A stretch of DNA of 64,000 nt from Herbinix sp. GTDB taxonomy: Bacteria > Bacillota > Clostridia > Lachnospirales > Lachnospiraceae. The DNA is taken from contig JAQSYO010000022.1 in NCBI GenBank assembly GCA_029256105.1, forward strand, positions 1 to 64,000, in the 5' to 3' direction. This document shows, in pieces, positions 53,498 to 61,070 of the stretch (its first letter is position 1; every line of letters starts with the position of its first letter). The translations under genes were made by a program, and so were the position numbers. The notes beneath the pieces are model-generated. The model was not told the origin of the DNA and searched no databases. It saw only the letters and a program-made list of their open reading frames with translations.

Positions 53498-54137
53498 GAC
53501 TACAAAAACCAAATCCACGCTTCTTAGAGATGCTATCGCTCTCTTTCTCATCACCTTAGTGTCTGGTTTGGCGCTTAGCTATGTATATGAGATAACAAAA
53601 ACTCCGATTGAGCAACAGCATATCGAAAAAAAGCTGAAAGCAAATCAATCGGTATTTGTCGATGCAGATTCCTTTCAGGCTGATGAAGAATTAATGGCGC
53701 TTGCAGCAAGTACAGATTTAACAACCTTGAGTGCTGATTATGAAGGCGTAACAATAGATGAAATCAGTAAAGCATACAGTGGTAGTGATGCAATCGGTTA
53801 TAACATAACCGTAACGACTACAACAGGTTATAAAGATCCAATTACTATGGTTATCGGATATTCTAACGATAGGATTATTCAAGGAATTGAAATACTTTCC
53901 ATTAATGAAACGGCAGGTCTTGGCATGAATGCAACCAAGCCTGAATTTATTGGCCAGTTCGTAACCAAAGATGTAGACCAGTTCGAAGTTACCAAAACGG
54001 GTGCAACAGCGGATAACCAGATTGATGCGATCAGTGGTGCAACTATTACCTCGAAAGCAATTGCTTATGCTGTAAATGCTGGAATTGGCTTCATGACGGA
54101 ATATGCCACAGATTTAGGAGGTGGACAAAATGAATAA
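53487..54137 (+). CDS. rnfG: Rnf complex subunit RnfG
   Basis: The 216-residue protein has one N-terminal membrane helix and an outer FMN-binding domain ending in DAISGATITSKAI, with Thr186 as expected covalent FMN site. GTG 53487 has AAGGAG 10 bases upstream, inside the end of rnfD; the longer frame back to 53439 is not supported. It overlaps the rnfE start by 8 bases. An ApbE flavin transferase is needed and is not in the window. Confidence 0.94.
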   Translation: MKNKTTKTKSTLLRDAIALFLITLVSGLALSYVYEITKTPIEQQHIEKKLKANQSVFVDADSFQADEELMALAASTDLTTLSADYEGVTIDEISKAYSGSDAIGYNITVTTTTGYKDPITMVIGYSNDRIIQGIEILSINETAGLGMNATKPEFIGQFVTKDVDQFEVTKTGATADNQIDAISGATITSKAIAYAVNAGIGFMTEYATDLGGGQNE

Positions 54138-54894
54138 GTATGTAGAGCGGCTTTATAACGGCATTATTAAAGAAAATCCTACGTTCATTATAATGTTAGG
54201 TATGTGCCCGACGTTGGCTGTAACAACCTCAGGAAATAACGGCTTATATATGGGACTTACCACTACGGCAGTATTAGCAGCCTCCAACTTTCTGATCGCT
54301 GCACTTAGAAAGGTTATTCCGGATAAAGTTCGTATTCCGGCTTACATTGTAGTAGTAGCTTCCCTCGTAACCATCGTGCAGTTATTACTGGAAGCATATC
54401 TTCCGGCAGTAAATGAACTACTTGGTATATACATACCACTTATTGTAGTTAACTGTATTATCCTTGGTAGAGCAGAAGCCTATGCTGCAAAGAACTCGAT
54501 CGGTTTATCATTTTTTGATGGTATTGGTATGGGTCTGGGTTTTTCCGTAGCACTTACCATCATCGGTTCCTTCCGTGAAATACTTGGAGCAGGAAGCATT
54601 TTCGGGTTTAAGATAACACCTGAGTCCTTTGAGCCAATCTCTATCTTTATCCTCGCTCCGGGTGCCCTTTTTACTTTAGCAATCTTAACTGCGCTACAAA
54701 ATAAATTTAAGTTACCTTCAGCAACCAATGGATCAGGTAACGGAAGCATCGGCTGTGGCGGAGATTGTTCCCATTGTGGTGGAAGCACTTGTACGGCTAA
54801 CCGTGAAATGATATCTTCAAAAGATGAAGTTGCTTCAGCAAAAACAGATAAAGTAAATAAAACAATTGATAAGAAAGACCAAAATATAAAATAA
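54130..54894 (+). CDS. rnfE: Rnf complex subunit RnfE with Cys-rich tail
   Basis: The 254-residue membrane protein shows RnfE features such as NPTFIIMLGMCPTLAVTTS and GRAEAYAAKNSIGLSFFDGI in six helices. ATG 54130 has AGGAGG 7 bases upstream. After the last helix a polar tail of about 55 residues begins with a Gly/Ser linker and CGGDCSHCGGSTC, then a lysine-rich end. This tail is not part of the core family and might bind a metal. Confidence 0.93.
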   Translation: MNKYVERLYNGIIKENPTFIIMLGMCPTLAVTTSGNNGLYMGLTTTAVLAASNFLIAALRKVIPDKVRIPAYIVVVASLVTIVQLLLEAYLPAVNELLGIYIPLIVVNCIILGRAEAYAAKNSIGLSFFDGIGMGLGFSVALTIIGSFREILGAGSIFGFKITPESFEPISIFILAPGALFTLAILTALQNKFKLPSATNGSGNGSIGCGGDCSHCGGSTCTANREMISSKDEVASAKTDKVNKTIDKKDQNIK

Positions 54895-54909
54895 GGAGGA
54901 TTGATTTAG

Positions 54910-55485
54910 ATGAAAGAGCTTATTATCATTATCATTGGTGCTGCGCTTGTAAATAACGTTGTGCTAAGTCAATTCCTTGGCTTATGTCCGTTTTTAGGCG
55001 TATCAAAAAGAACAGAAACAGCCGCAGGTATGGGTGCGGCAGTTATCTTCGTAATCACAATTGCATCTGCATTATGTAGCTTAATTTATACTGGTATTTT
55101 AGTGAAATTGCATATGGAATATTTGCAGACAATCGTATTTATTTTAGTAATTGCCTGTCTGGTACAATTTGTTGAGTTAGTTTTAAAGAAATACAGCCGT
55201 GCGTTATACAGTGCACTTGGTGTGTATTTACCTCTTATTACTACCAACTGTGCCGTACTTGGTGTTGCCATTATAAACGTAAACGCAAACTATGGCGTAT
55301 TTAAGAGTACAATAAACGGTTTCGGTACTGCTGCCGGATTTACTATTGCCATCATAATTATGGCTGGTATCCGTGAGCGAATCGAGTATAACGATATCAC
55401 AAAATCCTTCCAAGGCTCGCCCATCGTGCTGGTTACAGCAGGTTTGATGGCTATGGCTTTCTTCGGATTTGCTGGCTTATTATAG
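54910..55485 (+). CDS. rnfA: Rnf complex subunit RnfA
   Basis: The 191-residue protein has six membrane helices and the twin family motif NNVVLSQFLGLCPFLGVSKR, mirrored by LPLITTNCAVLGVAI. These cysteines are known to hold an iron-sulfur cluster within the membrane in RnfA/RnfE pairs. AAGGAGG lies upstream. It follows rnfE by 15 bases. Confidence 0.95.
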   Translation: MKELIIIIIGAALVNNVVLSQFLGLCPFLGVSKRTETAAGMGAAVIFVITIASALCSLIYTGILVKLHMEYLQTIVFILVIACLVQFVELVLKKYSRALYSALGVYLPLITTNCAVLGVAIINVNANYGVFKSTINGFGTAAGFTIAIIIMAGIRERIEYNDITKSFQGSPIVLVTAGLMAMAFFGFAGLL

Positions 55486-55496
55486 AGAGGAGGAGT

Positions 55497-55538
55497 ATGA
55501 GTTATCTCATAGATAATCATACGCGTATAGTATGTTAA
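55497..55538 (+). other. 13-codon upstream ORF overlapping the rnfB start
   Basis: ATG 55497 directly after AGAGGAGGAGT reads MSYLIDNHTRIVC and stops at 55538, four bases past the first bases of rnfB (ATG 55532). The sequence ATGAGTTATCT/AGATAATCAT also forms a hairpin. Either translational coupling through the uORF or a bridging hairpin would explain how rnfB, which has no adjacent ribosome site, is translated. Confidence 0.45.
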
Positions 55539-56401
55539 TTCAAGAAATGATATCATCAGGCGACTTCCTTCCAAATATGGTTGGCATAGTAGGAGCCTTC
55601 AGCTTACAGGGAGTCGGAATAGCGACTGCAATTGTAGCTGCAACAGGATTATTTATCGGTGTATTCTTAGGTTTTGCAGCAAAAACCTTTGAAGTAAAGG
55701 CAGATGAACGAGAAGTGAGAGTAAGAGAACTTCTCCCTGGCGCGAATTGCGGCGGCTGTGGTTACCCTGGATGTGACGGCCTTGCTAGTGCGATTGCCAG
55801 AGGTGATGCCCCTGCCAATGCCTGTCCGGTAGCCAATAAGGAAAGCCACAAACTGATTGCAGAGGTTATGGGTACTTCTGTTGAAGAAACCGAGAAGATG
55901 GTTGCCTTTGTAAAATGTGTTGGCACCTGTGACAAAACAGAAGTAAAATACGAGTACTACGGAGTACAAGACTGCAACAAAGCAGCCGTTGTTCCCGGAA
56001 AAGGGAATAAGAAATGTAGCTACGGCTGCATGGGCTTTGGCTCCTGTGTAAGAGTATGTGCTTTCGACGCCATCCATATCGTAAATGGTATCGCTGTTGT
56101 AGACAAAGAAAAATGTACCGGCTGCAGCACCTGTACCGCACAATGTCCAAACAAATTAATTGATATGGTACCAGCAGCGGCAAGACATCTCGTAGGTTGC
56201 AGCTCCCTCGATAAAGGTAAAGATGTAAAAGCAGCCTGCTCCGCCGGCTGTATCGCTTGTAAGCTCTGTGTAAAAGCCTGTGAATTTGATGCCATCCATG
56301 TAGATAACAACATCGCCTACATCGATTACTCAAAATGTACCAACTGCGGCAAATGCGCAACCGTATGCCCCGTAAAAGTAATACAGGTACAACAAGCATA
56401 A
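55532..56401 (+). CDS. rnfB: Rnf complex subunit RnfB
   Basis: The 289-residue subunit takes electrons from ferredoxin. It has an N-terminal helix (about 17-48), then the Fe-S motif NCGGCGYPGCDGLASAIARG with CPV, and a cysteine-rich region. Ferredoxin domains follow, with clusters at CSYGCMGFGSCVRVC, CTGCSTCTAQCP, CSAGCIACKLCVKAC and CTNCGKCATVCP. ATG 55532 is preceded by an in-frame stop, so the start is here or at a later ATG (55577). It is the last gene of the operon. Confidence 0.95.
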   Translation: MLIQEMISSGDFLPNMVGIVGAFSLQGVGIATAIVAATGLFIGVFLGFAAKTFEVKADEREVRVRELLPGANCGGCGYPGCDGLASAIARGDAPANACPVANKESHKLIAEVMGTSVEETEKMVAFVKCVGTCDKTEVKYEYYGVQDCNKAAVVPGKGNKKCSYGCMGFGSCVRVCAFDAIHIVNGIAVVDKEKCTGCSTCTAQCPNKLIDMVPAAARHLVGCSSLDKGKDVKAACSAGCIACKLCVKACEFDAIHVDNNIAYIDYSKCTNCGKCATVCPVKVIQVQQA

Positions 56402-56448
56402 ACGAATTAGTATGGAGTAAAAATAATTAATAGTCATGACAAAAATAG

Positions 56449-56497
56449 TGCATACCAAAAGGATTTATATTATGATCCCGCTGGTATGCATTTTTTA
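56449..56497 (+). terminator. Terminator of the rnf operon
   Basis: TGCATACCA and TGGTATGCA form a 9 bp stem over a 24-base loop, followed by TTTTTT. Confidence 0.82.
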
Positions 56498-56802
56498 ATA
56501 AATTAATCTGTGAATAAATAAACCTGCAGACTAAAAGCTTGTAGATAAAGAGTTTATATTAATACACAATTTGAACAGCAGAATATCTAAAAACACAAAA
56601 GAAAAAATTATATCTAAAAGTACAGGTATTATTAATTATGAATTATGTACGGAAGCAAATGAGCATATTCAATTGAGAAGTATACATAAAAATAATTTTT
56701 CCAATATTTCGAATTTCTAATAACATTGGTGTATTCTAAATCGGGATAGATTAAAGTACTATATTACTTTACGATACATATGGCTGCATATTTTCATAGC
56801 CA
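56498..56802. other. Intergenic region, nothing recognised
   Basis: This AT-rich stretch between the rnf terminator and the large palindrome has no ORF with a ribosome site and no clear promoter. Confidence 0.5.
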
Positions 56803-57099
56803 GGTTAGTATAGGAGATGACGGGGCATTGGTGGGGGGTCTTGAAACCATTTGATAATTGCGTGCAGTTCTTAGGCTCTGTAGTAACGATCAAGGAGGAC
56901 GCGCGATAATTCGCGCGAGTGCAAACTGTTTGACGAAGGGGAGAAAGGAGAAAGCTACTATGTAGGTTTCTCCTTTCTCCCCTGAGGAGTTTTTGCACGC
57001 CCCGACTGTTTCAAGTGGATACAGAGCCTTAGAACTGCTAGCATGTTCAACAGGTTTCAAGAACCCCCCACCAATGCCCCGTCATCTCCTGTACTAACC
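56803..57099 (+). ncRNA. 297 bp nested palindrome, candidate structured RNA or MITE
   Basis: Outer arms of about 80 bp are nearly perfect complements: GGTTAGTATAGGAGATGACG at 56803 pairs with the end at 57099, through GGCTCTGTA/TACAGAGCC. Inside lie a GCGCG/CGCGC hairpin (56897-56916) on the left side only and a perfect 16 bp stem GGGGAGAAAGGAGAAA (56939-56954 with 56968-56983). A difference in the outer arm (position 56811) keeps a U-G wobble only on the plus strand, which hints at plus-strand RNA. It is GC-richer than its surroundings. Confidence 0.5.
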
Positions 57100-57238
57100 G
57101 TCCCTTTGCCACTGACCACTAAATCCACTAAAATCCACTAAAATACCCCACCTATATTCCTACTTGTATAAATAATCAAAATGCTATAAAATGGAATCAA
57201 CTATACAATGAAAAGATAAAGGGAATAGGTAAAATACA

Positions 57239-58249
57239 ATGGCTACGATTCAAGAGCTTTCTGAGCGATGCGGAGTATCGGTATCAACCGTAAGCAAAGC
57301 GCTCAACGGATATTCTGATATAAGTGATAAAACAAGAGAACTTGTAATAAAAATAGCCAATGAGATGGGGTACTTCCCAAATGCGAATGCCAGAGCTCTA
57401 AAGCTTAAGAAAACCTATAATTTAGGCGTACTGTTTAACACCTATTCAAATCTTGGGCTTAGAAATGATTATTTCGCCCATATATTATCAGCATTTAAGG
57501 ATGAGGCAGCCATAAACGGCTACGATATCACCTTTATCGAACATAATATCGGCAGAAGAAAAATGACCTACCTAGAGCATTGCCAACACAGACACTTTGA
57601 CGGCGTATGTATTGTATGCGCCGATTATGAGAATGAAGAAGTAATCAGGTTGGTTAATAGTGACCTTCCTGTCGTAACAATAGATTATGCATTTCAGAAA
57701 TCATATTCCATTATATCGGATAATTATGGTGGCATGAAACAACTAACGAATTTTATAATCCATCAGGGTCATACCTCCATTGCATTAATTCATGGCGTAA
57801 AGACTTTGGTTACGAAAAACCGTATGGATGGTTTTTTCGATGCATTACAGGAGAATGGTGTTAAGATCGACAAAGAATATATTCTAGAAGGCGTGTACCG
57901 TAATCCAGCAGCATCCGAGGAACTAACAACAAAGCTATTAAAAATGAACAATAGACCCACTTGCATTATTGCTCCTGATGATCAATCAGCAACGGGAGTG
58001 ACTAGTGCAATTAGGAAGTTGGGCTTGCAGCTTGTTAAGGACATATCAGTTGCAGGTTATGACGGAACGGACATCCAACAACTGCTTGGGGTAAAGCTAA
58101 CAACCGTAAAACAAGAAAGAGATAATATCGGTACTGAATCGGCGAAAAAGTTGATTCAGTTAATTGAGAAAAGCGATGAATTACCTCTAGATACCATCTT
58201 CATGAAACAGACCTTAGTGGTTGGTAATTCAGTAAAAAAAATAAAATAA
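57239..58249 (+). CDS. LacI family transcription regulator
   Basis: The 336-residue protein begins with a LacI helix-turn-helix (TIQELSERCGVSVSTVSKAL) and the hinge helix (NANARALKLKK), then a periplasmic-binding-protein-like sensor domain (about 60-330) with IIAPDDQSATGVTSAIRKLG and DISVAGYDGTDI. A sugar effector is expected. No sugar operon lies beside it, so its targets are not evident here. The ribosome site is weak. Confidence 0.92.
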   Translation: MATIQELSERCGVSVSTVSKALNGYSDISDKTRELVIKIANEMGYFPNANARALKLKKTYNLGVLFNTYSNLGLRNDYFAHILSAFKDEAAINGYDITFIEHNIGRRKMTYLEHCQHRHFDGVCIVCADYENEEVIRLVNSDLPVVTIDYAFQKSYSIISDNYGGMKQLTNFIIHQGHTSIALIHGVKTLVTKNRMDGFFDALQENGVKIDKEYILEGVYRNPAASEELTTKLLKMNNRPTCIIAPDDQSATGVTSAIRKLGLQLVKDISVAGYDGTDIQQLLGVKLTTVKQERDNIGTESAKKLIQLIEKSDELPLDTIFMKQTLVVGNSVKKIK

Positions 58250-58314
58250 TACCATTCTAACATAAATTAAGATAAAGGATTATCAAGAAGACTACCATGG
58301 AGGGGGGATCTTGT

Positions 58315-59592
58315 ATGATACAAGCATATAATTATATGATGCAGAGCAATCCGGTAAATCGGCAAGTGAAGTATCCTGCTAATCAAAGAAGCGACCTAAG
58401 AAGGGTTTACAAAAATATTGTAAACCTAAGTAAAAACTCGCCCTTGTACAAGATCAACTTATCCAAGGAAAATCAGGAATATACAATCGGAGTGAAGGAG
58501 ACGGCACTTACTCTAAAAGCTAAGCTGGATGGAATGTTAGTTCCAGAGAACACGGGATTTCATGAAAAAACAGCCGTAGTTAGCGATGAGCGGATTCTTT
58601 CAGCTAAACTGTTGAAGGAAGATACAGAAGGATTACCGGAAATAATTACAGTTTCCGTGAAAACTTTGGCAGATGTGCAGATAAATAAAGGTAAGGAATT
58701 GTTACACAGCTCTCGCAGTTTAGCGAGTGGAGAATATGCATTTCAGGCCAAGGTTATGGATAAAACGTATGACTTAACATATGTACAGCCAACTAGGATG
58801 GATAATATTGAGAGTATGCAGAATATGGTGGAGTATTTAAATCAATCCGTACCGGGAATTAATGCTCTCATTGAAGATGGAGCTAAATCAGATTATAGCC
58901 GCATTACAGTCCTTTCCGATATGACTGGAAGATTTGGGGATAGAAACTTCTCTTTTGAGGATACCGATTTGTACCAAGATAGCATTGTTGGTTTCTTTGG
59001 TTTAAATCGTGTCGATCAAACACCTATCTATGCACAGTTTGAGCTGAATGGCATAGAAAAACAGACAGCAACGAATGCATTCACCCTTGAAAATACGCTT
59101 CGCATATCCCTACATAAAGCTGCAGACAAAGATGTAACAGTTAGAATTGTACCTGACAGTGAGAAAATTCTAACCGCAGTTGATTCTGTGTTATCGACCT
59201 ACAACAACTTAATCAATTTGGCTAAGAACAGAACGTTAGATAGCAAAGAACACATTCGGGCGACAAAATTAATCAGCGAAATGAAGAGTTTAGAGAAGGT
59301 TTATCAAGACGAACTTGAGTCATGTGGAATGAAAGCCTCGGACGATGGTACTCTTAAGCTGGATGATGCCCTCGCTGTTCAAGCAGCTGAAGACGGTGGA
59401 ATGGAAAACTTTTTTACGAAAGAAAACGGATTCGTTGCAAGGCTTCTTGATAAAGCTGAGACCATTGCAATAAATCCGATGGAGTATTTAGATAAGACAA
59501 TTGTAACCTACCCAAATACGGAGAAAATTTCGTTTCGTAATCCGTATATTACTTCAATGTATAGTGGTCTTTTCTTCAACTCTTATTGTTAA
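58315..59592 (+). CDS. FliD-like orphan protein (flagellar hook-associated 2 domain)
   Basis: I am not certain of this 425-residue protein. No signal peptide is seen. Patterns such as SGEYAFQAKVMDKTYDLTYV, MQNMVEYLNQSVPGINALIE and the late VLSTYNNLINLAKN recall filament-cap FliD, but the N-terminal coiled-coil segment of FliD is missing and no flagellar genes are near. It ends SMYSGLFFNSYC. GGAGGGGG precedes ATG 58315. The last 17 bases overlap the convergent AraC gene. It could be a Clostridia-specific FliD-like secreted protein. Confidence 0.45.
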   Translation: MIQAYNYMMQSNPVNRQVKYPANQRSDLRRVYKNIVNLSKNSPLYKINLSKENQEYTIGVKETALTLKAKLDGMLVPENTGFHEKTAVVSDERILSAKLLKEDTEGLPEIITVSVKTLADVQINKGKELLHSSRSLASGEYAFQAKVMDKTYDLTYVQPTRMDNIESMQNMVEYLNQSVPGINALIEDGAKSDYSRITVLSDMTGRFGDRNFSFEDTDLYQDSIVGFFGLNRVDQTPIYAQFELNGIEKQTATNAFTLENTLRISLHKAADKDVTVRIVPDSEKILTAVDSVLSTYNNLINLAKNRTLDSKEHIRATKLISEMKSLEKVYQDELESCGMKASDDGTLKLDDALAVQAAEDGGMENFFTKENGFVARLLDKAETIAINPMEYLDKTIVTYPNTEKISFRNPYITSMYSGLFFNSYC

Positions 59593-60841
59593 GATAAGAG
59601 CTGGTTTTTACGTACTCACTTGGGGTAATTCCAATACGTTTCTTAAATATTCTGCTGAAATAGTTCGGATCCTTATAACCCACCATAAAACATACTTCTT
59701 TTACCGTAAAATCGGAGTTGGTTAACAGCTCCTTAGCTTTTTTTACCCGTAGCATGGAAAGCCAATCAATAAAATTAAAACCCGTGTTCTTCTTAATTAA
59801 TTTACTAAAGTACTGTGGGCTGATATTTACCTGTTCCGCTACATCCTCTAAGGAGATATCTTCTGCATAGTGTTGCTCTAAGTATTCCCTCGTCGCCATA
59901 ACAATATGGTTTGTATAGTCGATGGAGTTTTGAGGTTTTACGTAACTGGTAATAGTGATGAAGCTTTGATAAGCGAATTCAATCAATTGTTCGCCCTTTA
60001 ATTCCATAAATTGATTAACATAACTGGTATAATTCATGGATTTCATCTCTTTTTGGCTGTCTATTCGCATTGCATGGTTTGCAAGGACAAGAATTTCTAA
60101 TATTTTATTCCGTTTCGTATCATCACTCAATGGGCGGATCCAATCCATGATCATTCCAAAATAATCATATGCATCCGTCTTGCGAAGTCTTATTGACTCC
60201 ACGAGGTGCTTTTCTGTCAGCAAGTAATCAAAATGAGTATTGAGCTCCTCCTGCTTCAAGTCAAGATAATATAAAACCTTCTCGGGAGAACTGTAGTATA
60301 GGCAGGAATGGGCATCAATAAAGGAGGTATAAATGGAGTTTAGACCTTGCATTCTCCCTATACCAATCGATACGGTTAAATTAAATTGTGTTTCTATTGC
60401 CTTTACAAGGTCTTGACACAAGGAAATACTATCACTTTTATGATCGGATTCAGAAGTGATGGCATCGTCTGATACTAAAATACTAATTCGATTTCTGATC
60501 AATGGACCCACTGCTATATTTCTATGCATTGTATTCTTTATATAATGATGTAAACTAAATTCGTCAATTGTAAGTTCAGTGGAATTTGAATTATTACGTT
60601 CGGAAATTTCTATGATTAGAACATAACCATTAGCCCTTATATTTAAAATTTTCTGAAATCCAATTAATTCTAATGGGGGACAGCCTCTAAAAAACATAGA
60701 AAACATAAAACTTCTCTCCACGCAGGATAAAAAGTCGTCCTTCGACAGCGTTTGATCGGAAATTAAAATATCCATCTGTAGACTATCCCAGAAATCTCTT
60801 GAAACATCAGAATTCCATTGATAGTTATTCGGTATATTCAT
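59576..60841 (-). CDS. AraC family regulator, YesN-like C terminus
   Basis: The 421-residue protein ends in an AraC double helix-turn-helix (ISLEDVAEQVNISPQYFSKL and VKEVCFMVGYKDPNYFSRIF, about 325-410). The middle region (SIGIGRMQGLNSIYTSFIDA, YYSSPEKVLYY) matches the degenerate GGDEF-like domain seen in YesN-type response regulators, but no receiver domain is present. ATG 60841 has AGGGGGTG 5 bases upstream. It is divergent from the subtilisin gene and may control it. Confidence 0.85.
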   Translation of the reverse strand: MNIPNNYQWNSDVSRDFWDSLQMDILISDQTLSKDDFLSCVERSFMFSMFFRGCPPLELIGFQKILNIRANGYVLIIEISERNNSNSTELTIDEFSLHHYIKNTMHRNIAVGPLIRNRISILVSDDAITSESDHKSDSISLCQDLVKAIETQFNLTVSIGIGRMQGLNSIYTSFIDAHSCLYYSSPEKVLYYLDLKQEELNTHFDYLLTEKHLVESIRLRKTDAYDYFGMIMDWIRPLSDDTKRNKILEILVLANHAMRIDSQKEMKSMNYTSYVNQFMELKGEQLIEFAYQSFITITSYVKPQNSIDYTNHIVMATREYLEQHYAEDISLEDVAEQVNISPQYFSKLIKKNTGFNFIDWLSMLRVKKAKELLTNSDFTVKEVCFMVGYKDPNYFSRIFKKRIGITPSEYVKTSSYLNNKS

Positions 60842-61070
60842 AATTACACCCCCTGTGAGGTTATAAGATTGTACCATTATTTGGTTGTCTTAAGTATAGC
60901 ACAATCCATTATAAATTGCACCACCAAATTATGGATAACGGTCGCTTGGTGTCGAATTATGGAAGAAAAGGATATTTTTTAAAAATAATTTAATTCTGCC
61001 ACAGAAATGCCAATAGTAGGGATTACGATAAGAAAGAATTGATATATATGAGTAAAGTTGGTGATAGTAT

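Noticed and set aside
55866-56399. 177-codon minus-strand ORF opposite rnfB
   Set aside because: It is a shadow of the cysteine-rich rnfB frame, with no ribosome site and an Arg/Leu/Cys-rich nonsense composition.
56759-56998. 79-codon minus-strand ORF in the 297 bp palindrome
   Set aside because: It covers the palindrome arm, has no ribosome site and no recognisable protein pattern.
56803-57099. Group II intron remnant
   Set aside because: No domain V-like hairpin or reverse transcriptase fragment is visible; the near-full complementarity is unlike an intron.
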